Shown piece after piece: positions 26,623-35,648 of a stretch of DNA of 64,000 nucleotides. Origin of the DNA: Mesorhizobium sp. M4B.F.Ca.ET.203.01.1.1 (GTDB taxonomy: Bacteria; Pseudomonadota; Alphaproteobacteria; Rhizobiales; Rhizobiaceae); NCBI RefSeq assembly GCF_004791025.1, contig NZ_SRUO01000004.1:62001-126000 (forward strand), in the 5' to 3' direction. Within the stretch, counting starts at the first letter, position 1, and every line of letters starts with the position of its first letter. The notes beneath the pieces are model-generated. The model was given only the letters and a program-made list of their open reading frames with translations. It was not told the origin of the DNA and did no database searches. A program made the position numbers and the translations under genes.

Positions 26623-27165
26623 CTACTTAACCGGGATCATGAGATGGGCGTAGGGTGTGCCCGGCCACATGACATAGGGCTTGGACGTGTCGGGCTTTGC
26701 GTCCGTCGGATAGCCCGCCATCATGTCCATGGCGTTGACGATCATCACATGCGGACCGGTCTCTACCCAGTTGTTGCCTTCCGTGGGCGCTGTCGCATAG
26801 GGATCGGTGTTGCTGCCGTCGGTGCCGCCGGACAGCATGTACATGAAGCCGACCTTGCCCTTGGGCGGATCCTTCTTTTGCAGCCAGGCCATCGCCCATT
26901 CCATCGAGTTGGCGTCGCCGCACATCGGGTCCGGGCCAGGCGAGGCCGGGTTGTCCGGCATGCACCAGAAGCCGCCTTTGCCCTCGCGCAGGGTACGCAT
27001 GTTGCCCTTCTCGTCCATGGCGTAGACCGCGGCGCCGCTGGCCACTGCAGCCGGCGCGGCTGACTCGGCGCTCTTGATCAGCGCAGCGTCATCGGCGGCT
27101 GCGCCTTGCATCTCAATCAAACTGGCTGCTGCCAAAAGCGCAGCGACCGTCAGAAGCCGTTTCAT
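26623..27165 (-). CDS. Periplasmic hypothetical protein (180 aa)
   Basis: Signal peptide MKRLLTVAALLAAASLIEMQGAAA, then a mature domain with two Cys (GGFWCMPDNP, PMCGDANS) likely bridged, and a MAWLQKKDPPKGKVGFMYML segment. The end is rich in Pro, Met and aromatic residues (PYVMWPGTPYAHLMIPVK). Related secreted proteins of unknown function occur in many Rhizobiales. The ATG at 27165 with a GAGAACGG site gives a clean signal peptide. Confidence 0.75.
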   Translation of the reverse strand: MKRLLTVAALLAAASLIEMQGAAADDAALIKSAESAAPAAVASGAAVYAMDEKGNMRTLREGKGGFWCMPDNPASPGPDPMCGDANSMEWAMAWLQKKDPPKGKVGFMYMLSGGTDGSNTDPYATAPTEGNNWVETGPHVMIVNAMDMMAGYPTDAKPDTSKPYVMWPGTPYAHLMIPVK

Positions 27166-27368
27166 GGCCGTTCTCCGGTTCGAGTTGATCTGTTGTGCAT
27201 GATGTCGGACGCACGGCACTTCGGGGCCGTTTGTCGGTGGTCAAATGCTAGCAGATCGCACGTTTCCGGACAACGTTACTTAGCGCAGCCTAACGTACAG
27301 AGCGCTGTGCGCCGGCTCGACGCTGGCCGACCCGCCGCCACTCTCGCATGACTGGCGACGCGCCCGCA

Positions 27369-27722
27369 TCAGCCGACCCGAACGACGAAATGCTTGGTCA
27401 CCGGCTCGATGATCTTCCAGGTTCCCTTGAAGTCGGCCTCGACGACGAAGGCATCGCCCGGCCCGACCTCCACAGGTGCGCCGCCGTCGGGAGTGATGAT
27501 GATGCGGCCGGCGATCATGTGCACGAATTCATAGTCGGTGTAGGTGGCATGGTAGGTGCCTGGCGAGGCGCGCCAGGTGCCCGAGATCACCTTGCCGTCG
27601 GCGGTGGTGTGCTGCACGGCGGTCTGCATGGTCGGCCTGCCCTCGACGACGACCCAGCCCGGCAGGTCGCCGGCCTCGGCATGCTCGATGGCGCCGAATT
27701 TGAGGATGGTTTGGTCGGTCAT
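27369..27722 (-). CDS. Cupin domain-containing protein
   Basis: A 117-residue single-domain cupin of the cupin_3 (ethanolamine utilisation EutQ-like or sugar-binding) type. The two cupin motifs are GTWRASPGTYHATYTDYEFVHMIAGRIIITPDGG and PVEVGPGDAFVVEADFKGTWKI, with the typical PG turns and W-x-I ending. The metal-binding His/Glu set is partly kept (Y-x-Y-E-F-x-H). Enzymatic function cannot be assigned; such proteins often are small isomerases or binding proteins. Confidence 0.85.
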   Translation of the reverse strand: MTDQTILKFGAIEHAEAGDLPGWVVVEGRPTMQTAVQHTTADGKVISGTWRASPGTYHATYTDYEFVHMIAGRIIITPDGGAPVEVGPGDAFVVEADFKGTWKIIEPVTKHFVVRVG

Positions 27723-27832
27723 GATGGGCTCCGTTCCAGCCGGCATTGGCTGAGGGTGCATAGACGATGCGCGAAGCATGGGCAACGCGCAGGCCGACCG
27801 CGCGTGTCGGATTTGGCGAAGGTCCAGGTGAG

Positions 27833-27867
27833 AGCGTCCTTCTCCCCGTGAGCGGGAGAAGGACGCT
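27833..27867. repeat. Perfect hairpin in a divergent promoter region
   Basis: Arms AGCGTCCTTCTCCC (27833-27846) and GGGAGAAGGACGCT (27854-27867) pair over 14 bp around a 7-nt loop. It lies between the start codons of the cupin gene (leftward) and the acyltransferase gene (rightward), so it is not an ordinary terminator of either. A related CTTCTCC hairpin follows the gene at 35982. Confidence 0.6.
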
Positions 27868-27976
27868 GATCTCCACTTATGTTGCACCGCGTTAAATATG
27901 TTGCATTGCGATATCCGCGCTCAGGGTCGAGTCTCGCCCGTGGGTGGGCTGCCAACGACCAGCACGAGGCGTCGTC

Positions 27977-29953
27977 TTGACAGCACAATTCCCGGGCTCG
28001 GCATCGTTCCGGCCCGACATCGAGGGCTTGCGCGCGCTGGCAGTGGCCGGCGTCATCGCTTATCATTTCGGGCTCACCGCGCTCCCCGGCGGCTTCACCG
28101 GTGTCGACATCTTCTTCGTCATTTCGGGCTACCTGATCACGCGTCATCTCGTCACCGAGATCAACGAGACCGGGCGGCTCGACCTCTGGCGCTTCTACGC
28201 CCGGCGCGCGCGCAGGCTGCTGCCGGCTTCGCTGTTCGTCATCCTCGCGACGCTGGTGGCCGGCGCCTTCATCCTGTCGCCGGAGGAGCAGTCGCTCTAT
28301 TCCAAGGGCGCCATGTTCGCGTCGGCCTACATGATCAATCTGTGGCTGATCCGCTGGTCGTTCGACTATTTCGCGTCCGACGCCGCCAACAACCCGTTCA
28401 TCCATTTCTGGTCGCTGTCGGTCGAGGAGCAGTTCTATCTGGCCTGGCCGGCGCTGCTGGTGCTTGCCGCGTGGCTGAAGCCCGGCAAGCGGGCGGTGAT
28501 CCTGGTGATCGGGTTTGCCGGTCTGGTGTCGTTTGCTGTCTGCGCCTGGCTGACCACGGTCGCCCAGCCCTGGGCCTTCTATTTCTCGCCGCTCAGGGCC
28601 TGGGAGTTCGCCGCCGGCGGGCTGGCCACGCTAGCCCCGGCGACATTGTGGCGCGAGCGCCGCGGCCTGAGCGCCACCATGGCCTGGCTCGGGCTGGCGC
28701 TGATTGCGATCTCCTATCTTTCTTTCAGCGAGGATGCCCCCTTCCCCGGTCTGCTGGCTTTGGTGCCGGTGACCGGCGCCGTCCTCATGCTGCTGGCGGG
28801 AGCGGCCGGCGCGAGCAATGGCCCCAGCGCCGTGCTCGCGCTGCCGCCCTTGCAGTGGGGCGGCAAGCTTTCCTATTCGCTCTATCTCTGGCACTGGCCG
28901 GTCATCGTCTATGCCGGCATGCTCACCGCGGAACTTTCTACCGTGCAGCGCCTTGTCTGCCTGGCGCTGACGCTGGTGCTGTCGGCCTTCACCTATCACG
29001 TCATCGAGAACCCTATACGCCGCAATGGCTGGCTTATGGCCAATGCGGCGCGCGCGCTGGTGCCGGCCGTCCTCCTGACCGGCACCGGCGTTGCGGCGGC
29101 CTACGCCAATGCGCGGCTGGCCGTGCATGATCTCGACCCCGAACAGCGCGTCATCGCCGAAAGCGCGGCGCGCCCTTCGACCGCGCGCGCCAAGGGCGGC
29201 TGCGTGCTCGATTTCGAGACCGTCAAGCCCAAGCCCTGCGTGTTCGGTGCCAAGGATGCCGAGGGTTCGGTCGTGCTGTTCGGCGACTCGCATGCCGACC
29301 ATTGGTCGACGCCGCTGATCGAGGCGGCAAGCAAGAACAACTACCGCGTCGTCACCTATCTCAAATCCTCCTGCCGAGCCTCACGGGTCACGACCTGGAA
29401 CTGGCGGCTGAAGCGCGACTACACCGAATGCGACCGGTGGCGGGAGCAATCGGTCAAGGACATCATCGCGCTGCATCCGCGCATGGTGGTGATCTCGGAA
29501 TTCTCGATCGGCAACGTGATGAAGGAATCGCCCGAGGAACTGAGGCACGCCGATTGGAACGAGGAATGGAGGGCCGGCCTGCACTGGACGCTCGCGGCAT
29601 TCAGCCGGGCCGGGATCAAGGTCGCGGTGATCAGGGACGTGCCCTATAATGGAAACTATGTCGACAAATGCGTGGCACGGGCCTTGTGGCGCGGGCAGGC
29701 ACCTGAGGTCTGCGATACGCCTAGGAACATGGCGGCGAACGACGACATCGCCGCGGCGGAGCGCGATGTCGTGCGCAGCGTGCCCGGCGCCACCTATGTC
29801 GACCTGACCAGCCAGTTCTGCGACAGCACCACCTGTCACGTCTTCATCAACGGCAAGCTCGCCTACCGCGATCGCCATCACCTGGCGACGCCGTTCGCGG
29901 AATCGCTGGAACCGGTGATGGAGAAGACGGTGCTACGGGTGATCGGGAGCTAG
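27977..29953 (+). CDS. OafA/YrhL-like acyltransferase with SGNH domain
   Basis: A 658-residue membrane O-acyltransferase that would acetylate or succinylate a surface polysaccharide. The acyltransferase-3 domain spans about residues 8-350 with ten helices and the family motifs FRPDIEGLRALAV, DIFFVISGYLITR, FYARRARRLLPA and HFWSLSVEEQFYLAWPALL. The C-terminal periplasmic SGNH domain has VVLFGDSHADHW and a late DRHHLATPFAE that supply Ser, Asp and His. A TTG at 27977 (GAGG eight bases upstream) is preferred; an in-frame GTG at 27944 is the alternative. Confidence 0.9.
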   Translation: MTAQFPGSASFRPDIEGLRALAVAGVIAYHFGLTALPGGFTGVDIFFVISGYLITRHLVTEINETGRLDLWRFYARRARRLLPASLFVILATLVAGAFILSPEEQSLYSKGAMFASAYMINLWLIRWSFDYFASDAANNPFIHFWSLSVEEQFYLAWPALLVLAAWLKPGKRAVILVIGFAGLVSFAVCAWLTTVAQPWAFYFSPLRAWEFAAGGLATLAPATLWRERRGLSATMAWLGLALIAISYLSFSEDAPFPGLLALVPVTGAVLMLLAGAAGASNGPSAVLALPPLQWGGKLSYSLYLWHWPVIVYAGMLTAELSTVQRLVCLALTLVLSAFTYHVIENPIRRNGWLMANAARALVPAVLLTGTGVAAAYANARLAVHDLDPEQRVIAESAARPSTARAKGGCVLDFETVKPKPCVFGAKDAEGSVVLFGDSHADHWSTPLIEAASKNNYRVVTYLKSSCRASRVTTWNWRLKRDYTECDRWREQSVKDIIALHPRMVVISEFSIGNVMKESPEELRHADWNEEWRAGLHWTLAAFSRAGIKVAVIRDVPYNGNYVDKCVARALWRGQAPEVCDTPRNMAANDDIAAAERDVVRSVPGATYVDLTSQFCDSTTCHVFINGKLAYRDRHHLATPFAESLEPVMEKTVLRVIGS

Positions 29954-30051
29954 GACGGGTGGCGAAGGTCATCCAATGACCCAGGCAGGACCAGGGGCGC
30001 TCCAGACGTCCGTTTCATCGAGACTTGGCACACCCGCCAAATCCAACAAGC

Positions 30052-30822
30052 CTATTTCACCGCGACGACCCTGCCCGCCGGGTCGAGGCGGCATCCTACC
30101 CGCGCTTGCCGGACCTCGATGCCACCTTGTCTTGCATAGTCTATGCGCACCTCAATCGGTGCGGTGAGCGCGCCGAGACGATGCCGGCGCAAGGGACCTG
30201 CGCTGGCTGCGTGCACGCGCACGGCACCAAGCGGCACCGCAGCCGATTTGATCGCCTGGCGGCAGACGCGAACCACGGCCGGCGGGGTGCCGGGTATCAC
30301 CTTCAGCGGCGCCAGAGGCTGCAGTACGGGATAGCCTTTTTTGCTTTGCCCGAGCGTGTCGCGACCACCTCTGGAGGGCCAAAGGCTGTGTGGCAGGACG
30401 ATTGCGTATCGCGCGCCCCTGGGCACGACAATGGCAGCCTTCTTCTTGCCGGCAACGGCACCCGCCGTCCCTGTGGTACTCCCCAAAGCAGTGCTCGCTC
30501 CGGCGGTGCCCGCTGGGCCATCAACTGATTGGTCTCCCGCGTCGACGCCAGCCGAAACGCCGCCGCTTACGCCGCCGAGGCTGGCGCCCGCCCCAACGTC
30601 GGCGCCGAGCGATCCGTTGCTTGTGCCGAGCGACCCTCCAACATCTGCTCCTCCCAGCCCGTCGACGCTGGTGCCAACTCCAACGGAGGCGCCGTCCGAG
30701 CCAGCGCCCACACCAACACCGACCCCGATACCGCCGACCGTGCCTCCAACGCCCACGTCAACAGCCGAAGCAGGCCCGATCGCAACTGCGATCGCCAATG
30801 CGGTAGCCAGATACCGGCGCAT
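30052..30822 (-). CDS. Glycine-rich secreted protein
   Basis: About 256 residues. A signal peptide (MRRYLATALAIAVAIGPASA) is followed by a low-complexity stretch of Gly-Val/Gly-Ala/Ser repeats (VGVGGTVGGIGVGVGVGAGS, GGADVGGSLGTSNGSLGADV) to about residue 125, then a conserved-looking C-terminal domain with RGARYAIVLPHSLWPS and RIDYARQGGIEVRQARVGCRLDPAGRV. It overlaps the stop of the Poly_export protein gene; ATG codons occur at 30828 and 30822 with a GTG between. Coupled translation and a joint envelope role are likely. Confidence 0.75.
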   Translation of the reverse strand: MRRYLATALAIAVAIGPASAVDVGVGGTVGGIGVGVGVGAGSDGASVGVGTSVDGLGGADVGGSLGTSNGSLGADVGAGASLGGVSGGVSAGVDAGDQSVDGPAGTAGASTALGSTTGTAGAVAGKKKAAIVVPRGARYAIVLPHSLWPSRGGRDTLGQSKKGYPVLQPLAPLKVIPGTPPAVVRVCRQAIKSAAVPLGAVRVHAASAGPLRRHRLGALTAPIEVRIDYARQGGIEVRQARVGCRLDPAGRVVAVK

Positions 30823-32138
30823 CACCATAATCCTGACGCCGAGCGCAACGGCGCCCGCGTCGGCAGCAACGCGGCGGGAAGCGGAATCGTCGCCACCGGA
30901 ACCGGTTGCCGTGACTTGCGGGCGGCCACTTTTCGGATCTCGTGCTCGTCGGGCGCACGGACTGAACGAGCCCGCTTCCCTGCAAGGCGTGGACCAGCTC
31001 CATCAGCGTCGCGTGCTTTGGGAGCGGGCTCGACGCGCTGGGCGCGAGGCGCATCGGGAGCTTTCAGGACGTCGATCTTGTTGCGCGCCGCGGTGAGGTT
31101 GCGGGCCAGGCCAACGGCCCTTTCGCGTTGTTGCTCCAACGCCGCGGAAAGCCGGGCCACTTCCTCCTTTGCCGCATCGCGATCCTGATTTGCAGCGCTG
31201 AGATCGAGGGCGAGGGCATCTGCTCTTTCGCGTTCCAGTGCGAGCGCTTGCTCGGTTCGCTTTGCAGCGGCCTCGGCAACTTGCCGGCCCTGGATGTCGA
31301 CGGCTTGCGCAGCCGCCGCCAGTTTTCCCCTTGCCGTCACAGCATCGAGAGATTGATGCGCCGCGGCGAGATCGCCTTCCAACCGCTCGACCTTCTGCCG
31401 CTCCTCGTCAAGCGCGCGCCTGGCTGCTGCCAGCGAGGCTTCCGCAGCCTGCTGCGCTCCGAGTGCGGCGGCTCTTTCGCGGTTCGCGAGAACGGCTTTC
31501 TCCTGCAGGCTTTCTACTTCGCTCTGCGCCAGTTCCAGATCCCCCGCCAGCCGTTCGGCTCGTTTCTGCTGCTCTTCAAAGGCCCGCCCTTGAAGAACCG
31601 GGGCGTCTGCGACCACACGCGCCGGCAAGCCGGTGTCAGCACGTGCGACCAACGCATGCTGCTCGCCAGCAAAGGCTTGCGCCGCTTGACCGGTTCGCGC
31701 GGGTGCATTGGTTTCCTGAAGCGATCGATTCTTCGCCGCTTCGAGATCGACCGGCGCCGCTGCTCGCGATCGTCGGCGCTGGACGGTCGTGACGGGACGC
31801 ACGTCGAAGCCACTTCTGGCCTGCAGCCGATCGTCAATCAGTTTTGCCAGGTCATTCTCACGCAGACCCGCAGCCACTACCTGCCCAATGACCGGAAGAT
31901 GCAGCGTCCCGGCCGCATCGATCGTAAAGGCACCGTTGAGCTCCGCGCCCGCGACGCCCGCGCGGAAGACGCCCCACCCCGCAACATTCACCTCAACAGT
32001 GTCTTGAGGGCCGAGCCTGTCGTCAGTCCCTGACTGACCTCTTGCCGGGGCGCTGCATAGCAGGATGAGACAGAGGGGGATGAGGCTCATCGCGGCGCCG
32101 CGCGACCTTTTGCGGGAGCCATGAGACGAGGTCGCCAT
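30822..32138 (-). CDS. Poly_export-domain protein with long coiled coil
   Basis: About 438 residues. An N-terminal signal sequence (SLIPLCLILLCSAPARGQ) leads to a Wza-like polysaccharide biosynthesis/export domain: RLGPQDTVEVNVAGWGVFR, LNGAFTIDAAGTLHLPVIGQV, then a Leu-rich AGLRENDLAKLIDDRLQAR as in SLBB/Poly_export proteins. From about residue 130 to 380 it is an alanine/glutamate/arginine-rich coiled coil with repeated ALERERADALALDLSAAN-type heptads; the tail is basic. It lacks the usual beta-strand ring domains, so it may be a structural rather than channel protein. The start is uncertain (32210 is possible, with GGAG upstream). Confidence 0.75.
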   Translation of the reverse strand: MATSSHGSRKRSRGAAMSLIPLCLILLCSAPARGQSGTDDRLGPQDTVEVNVAGWGVFRAGVAGAELNGAFTIDAAGTLHLPVIGQVVAAGLRENDLAKLIDDRLQARSGFDVRPVTTVQRRRSRAAAPVDLEAAKNRSLQETNAPARTGQAAQAFAGEQHALVARADTGLPARVVADAPVLQGRAFEEQQKRAERLAGDLELAQSEVESLQEKAVLANRERAAALGAQQAAEASLAAARRALDEERQKVERLEGDLAAAHQSLDAVTARGKLAAAAQAVDIQGRQVAEAAAKRTEQALALERERADALALDLSAANQDRDAAKEEVARLSAALEQQRERAVGLARNLTAARNKIDVLKAPDAPRAQRVEPAPKARDADGAGPRLAGKRARSVRAPDEHEIRKVAARKSRQPVPVATIPLPAALLPTRAPLRSASGLW

Positions 32139-32565
32139 GGTTGAGACTTGTCGGTCACCCTCGGGAAATGCTGGACCGTGGTCCGCTTTGGGCCTCTGGA
32201 TAGGATCCATGGCTGGATCTCCATGCCTCACTGGCCGCGCGCGACCCGCGCACCGCGCTTACGGATACCGCAACCACCACGTGAGCCTAACAAAGTCGAT
32301 CCAGCATGGTGAGTACCAAATAGAGCGTAGTCAGCCCCACTCAATTGAGTAAATTGGCGTCATGTCTACTGATCGATATTGACGCGACAGCCTCATAGGA
32401 AACGGACTTGTGCCACCTGTACTTTTCCCACCTGCCGGGTGAGAACCGGACATTGGCGAACGGCGGTTTCTGACCCGAAGCGCATCTTGGCGACGACCGG
32501 TGCGCGGCTGTCCTTCTTCCAGATCAGTTCAGCCGGTGTGTGCTGGCCGCGCCAATTGTGAGACC
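32139..32565. other. Intergenic region upstream of the Poly_export gene
   Basis: The 427 bp hold no reading frame I can support. A perfect 12-bp palindrome ACTCAATTGAGT lies at 32339-32350. The part near 32400-32560 has an amino-acid-like composition on the minus strand (SHNWRGQHTPAELIWKKDS) that could be a remnant of a coding sequence but matches nothing I can name. Confidence 0.3.
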
Positions 32566-33240
32566 TCAGACGGTTTCGAGCCGGCTGAACCGAACCGGGA
32601 TGAGTTTCCGGGTCTTGATCTGCCCTGCCGCGTCCTTGTCGATGACGGTCAGAAACTGTCCTTCCTCTGACTCCAAAGGCAGGACCAGACGACCCGCCGG
32701 CGTGAGCTGGCTCAGCAAAGCCGGCGGCGCCCGCTCAGCCGCCACGCTAACCAGGATCTTGTCGAATGGGGCGTGCTCGGGCCAGCCGCGAGACCCGTCT
32801 CCGACACGAATGGCGACATTGGAGAAGCCAAGGTCCTGCAGCAGAGCCTCGGCATGGCTTGCGAATTCCTCGATGATTTCAACACTCCAAACTTGTCCGG
32901 CGAGTTCAGCGAGGATTGCGGTCTGATAGCCAAGGCCGGTTCCGATCTCGAGCACTGACTCGTGCGGCTCGGGAGCGAGCAGATCGGTCATCAGCGCGAC
33001 CATGAAGGGCTGCGAGACGGTCTTGCCGAATCCGATCGGCAGCGGCATGTCCTGATAGGCATAGGGCGCGACCGATGATGGCACGAAGAGATGTCGCGGC
33101 ACCTGCCCCATCGATGCCAAGACCCGCTCGTCGAGCGTTGCTTTGCCGAGTTCTTCGCTTGTCAGGTCGGCATGGATCGCAATCATCTCGATCATGTGCC
33201 TGCGCAGAACCGCAAGATGCTCTTCGGTCATCGGTTTCAT
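32566..33240 (-). CDS. pcm: Protein-L-isoaspartate O-methyltransferase
   Basis: A 224-residue PCMT that methylates isoaspartyl residues in damaged proteins using SAM. Diagnostic stretches are PLPIGFGKTVSQPFMVALMTDLL, the SAM motif VLEIGTGLGYQTAILAELAGQVWSVEI (motif I and post-I) and FDKILVSVAAERAPPALLSQLTPAGRLVLPL. Length and order of motifs match the family. It stands as a single gene. Pcm proteins commonly support long-term survival in stationary phase. Confidence 0.93.
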   Translation of the reverse strand: MKPMTEEHLAVLRRHMIEMIAIHADLTSEELGKATLDERVLASMGQVPRHLFVPSSVAPYAYQDMPLPIGFGKTVSQPFMVALMTDLLAPEPHESVLEIGTGLGYQTAILAELAGQVWSVEIIEEFASHAEALLQDLGFSNVAIRVGDGSRGWPEHAPFDKILVSVAAERAPPALLSQLTPAGRLVLPLESEEGQFLTVIDKDAAGQIKTRKLIPVRFSRLETV

Positions 33241-33526
33241 AGGGGTGGGCCTTCCTCGACCAGCCTGATAGCTATCCCGTTCCTCTTGGCACAGCGACGC
33301 TCGCCATCATTCCGGTGGGGCGAAACGGTCATTCGCAAACGTCCACCGCGCTCGGCATAGCTGGCTGACGCGCGTTTCGTTCGGGCCAGCAACGCCGGAA
33401 CAGATCGAGCGGTTCCGGGAAAATGGCGTGTGCATACCGCCAGGCGGCAAGGCGGGGCTCAACGTGGACCGCGGTGTCGTCGTTGCTGCGCTTCAAGCGC
33501 GGACCGGTCGCGCCGCAAAGACGCAA

Positions 33527-34417
33527 CTAATTCCTGTCGCCGCCGGTTTCCTTCGCCACCTTCACCTCAACGGTCATGTCGAGGAAACTCGAAGCGCTGC
33601 CGGAATAGCTTCCCGAAAGAGGGATGGCTTGCCGGGGGTGCCTGGCCACGGCAACCCTGATCAGATCCCGGTTGCCGACTATTCCGTTGGTCGGATCGAA
33701 CTCGATCCAGCCGGCCCCGGGCAGGTAGACCTGGCACCAGGCATGCGTCGAGCCGCCGCCGCGCACCTCGGCGCTGTCGCGGCCCGGCACATAGACGTAG
33801 CCGGTCACGAAGCGGGCGGCAAAGCCGAGCGAGCGAACCGCTTCCATCATGAACAGCGCAAAGTCCCGGCATGTGCCCTTGCGCAGGTGCAGCGTCATCA
33901 GCGGCGGTTGCGTCCCGGTTTCGAAGCGACGGGAGTACACGAAGCTCTCGTGGATGGCGTAGCAGAGCGTCATCAACAGCTTACCGGTTTCGGTGTGGCC
34001 AGCGGCGCCGACGAACTGGCGGGCCCATTTGCCGACCTCGTCACCTTCGTCGGGATGATGGCGCTCAATCGTCTGCGCGAGGTCGGCCGCCTCGTCGGAA
34101 TCGTAAGAGAACGGATAATTCAGCGCGGCTTCATCGATGCGGAAATCTGGCGCGTGCTGGGGCGTGTGATCGAGCCGAATGTCCGTCGAGAAATGGAGTT
34201 CATTGGCCGAACCCGTGAATTCGATCACCGCAACGCAGTTGCCAAAAACGTCATGGATCCAGCGTACCTCCTTCGGCTCGGGGTCGACCGACAAAGAGTG
34301 GTCGAGAAGCCGCTGATCGAAACTGTCGCGCGGCCTGAACATCAGCCGGTGCTCGCCAAAACTCACCGGCTGGCTATAGCGATAGACGGTCGTGTGCTTG
34401 ACTGAAAAGATCGGCAT
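33527..34417 (-). CDS. Transglutaminase-like protein
   Basis: A 296-residue protein of the bacterial transglutaminase N-domain plus transglutaminase-core family. The N-terminal beta domain runs VKHTTVYRYSQPVSFGEHRLMFRPRDS. The core has the Cys-His-Asp triad in KGTCRDFALFMMEAVRSLGF, STHAWCQVYLPGAGW and EFDPTNGI. Cytoplasmic by sequence, with no signal. These proteins are usually peptidases or amidases rather than crosslinkers. The ATG at 34417 (MPIFSVKHTT) is the usual family start. Confidence 0.9.
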   Translation of the reverse strand: MPIFSVKHTTVYRYSQPVSFGEHRLMFRPRDSFDQRLLDHSLSVDPEPKEVRWIHDVFGNCVAVIEFTGSANELHFSTDIRLDHTPQHAPDFRIDEAALNYPFSYDSDEAADLAQTIERHHPDEGDEVGKWARQFVGAAGHTETGKLLMTLCYAIHESFVYSRRFETGTQPPLMTLHLRKGTCRDFALFMMEAVRSLGFAARFVTGYVYVPGRDSAEVRGGGSTHAWCQVYLPGAGWIEFDPTNGIVGNRDLIRVAVARHPRQAIPLSGSYSGSASSFLDMTVEVKVAKETGGDRN

Positions 34418-34550
34418 CGGCGTCCGCGGCAAATTCACCCTGCGGCGCAATCATATAGCGTTTTGCGCATACATCCGATGGTCCCCGCTCGAAGCCTGCC
34501 CGGAACGCTGGAGCCGTCGGCGGGAAGATGGTGCCGCGGGAGGTAAGGAG

Positions 34551-35648
34551 TTACTTCGGACGCGGATCGACGAGGTCCGTCCCGATCGACGGCAGGAGAC
34601 CCGTTCGCCGTTTCGCGACGGCCTCCGCCAGCGCGAGCGCGGCGGCGCGCACCTCGCTCTGCACGGCACGGTCGGCATCAAGATCACGGTGGCTGGTCGC
34701 ATAGGGCTGCCAGTAGCCGATATAGCGGTCGAGCTCTGCCTTCTCGCCAGCCGGCTCCAGCTTCATCGAGCGCAACCAGTCGGCAAGTCCGCGGCGGGCG
34801 TTTTCGGCACCTTCGGTGTCGCCGTGGACGACGACCGAGAACAGACGCCCGGCCAGATGGCGCGGATAGTCCCACCCGGCGAGCTCGGCACGTTTCGCCA
34901 AAGCGGCGTCCTTGCCCTGCGTCAGCGAGGGATCGGGATTGCCGCCATCGGCGCAGACGAGGCGATCCATCATCAGCTTCACCGGCGACGACGTCTGGTA
35001 CCAGTTGACCGGGGTGACGATCATGATGCCGTGGGCCTCGACCCAAAGCGGATAGATGTCGTTCATCCAGTCGTGAATCTGGCCGAGCGAGTGGTTCGGA
35101 TAGCAGGAGCACGGCCAATGGCAAAGTGCCGCCGCGGTCGAGAAGCATGCCTTGCAGGGGTGGATCGCACGGCCAAATTCCGAGGCGATGCGCGAGAGGT
35201 CGAGAACGCCGACCGAGAAGCCGGGCTTTCCCTCTATGGCCCGGCGCGCGATCTCGACAAGGCGAAAACTCTTGGACATCTCGCCCGGACACGTATGCTC
35301 GCTGCGCGAGGAGCCGTTGATGAGCAGGATGCGCGCCGGCGACGACGCGTCCTCGTATCGCTGCTGCGCCGCCTTCAAGGCCTCGCTGGCGGCGATCCAC
35401 TCCACCGACAGCTCATAGTCCGGATCGTGAAAGCCTTTGCCGGCCTTGCGGGTGATCGGGCTCTTGCGCTCGTCCTTGTAGGCCTGCCAGGCGATCTCGC
35501 ACAGGGTATCGACCGCTTGCGCCGCCGAAGCGAATGCGGGGTCATAAAACTGTCCGCGATAGCGATTCTTGAATTCGGCCTTGCTCAGGCGCGGGCTGGG
35601 CATCCCTTTGCGTGGAACGGCGGTGTCGGGATTTGCGCGCTTCGCCAT
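34551..35648 (-). CDS. Flavodoxin-fold NADPH-dependent FMN reductase
   Basis: A 365-residue protein. Residues 1-105 are a charged helical extension (FKNRYRGQFYDPAFASAAQAVDTLCEIAWQ). The flavodoxin-like domain starts at ARILLINGSSRSEHTCPGEMSK, the FMN phosphate loop, and continues to HGIMIVTPVNWYQTSSPVKLMMDRL and GRLFSVVVHGDTEG. A cysteine-rich insert HPCKACFSTAAALCHWPCSC stands where related reductases have CxxC iron-sulfur or redox motifs. Substrate unknown: quinone, azo or metal reduction are all possible. Confidence 0.85.
   Translation of the reverse strand: MAKRANPDTAVPRKGMPSPRLSKAEFKNRYRGQFYDPAFASAAQAVDTLCEIAWQAYKDERKSPITRKAGKGFHDPDYELSVEWIAASEALKAAQQRYEDASSPARILLINGSSRSEHTCPGEMSKSFRLVEIARRAIEGKPGFSVGVLDLSRIASEFGRAIHPCKACFSTAAALCHWPCSCYPNHSLGQIHDWMNDIYPLWVEAHGIMIVTPVNWYQTSSPVKLMMDRLVCADGGNPDPSLTQGKDAALAKRAELAGWDYPRHLAGRLFSVVVHGDTEGAENARRGLADWLRSMKLEPAGEKAELDRYIGYWQPYATSHRDLDADRAVQSEVRAAALALAEAVAKRRTGLLPSIGTDLVDPRPK

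Noticed and set aside
32400..32565. Possible transposase remnant downstream of pcm
   Set aside because: The minus-strand peptide is short and matches no transposase motif I can name; no inverted repeats or target duplications are visible.
33428..34405. 325-codon open frame opposite the transglutaminase gene
   Set aside because: No family features; the other strand carries the full transglutaminase triad.
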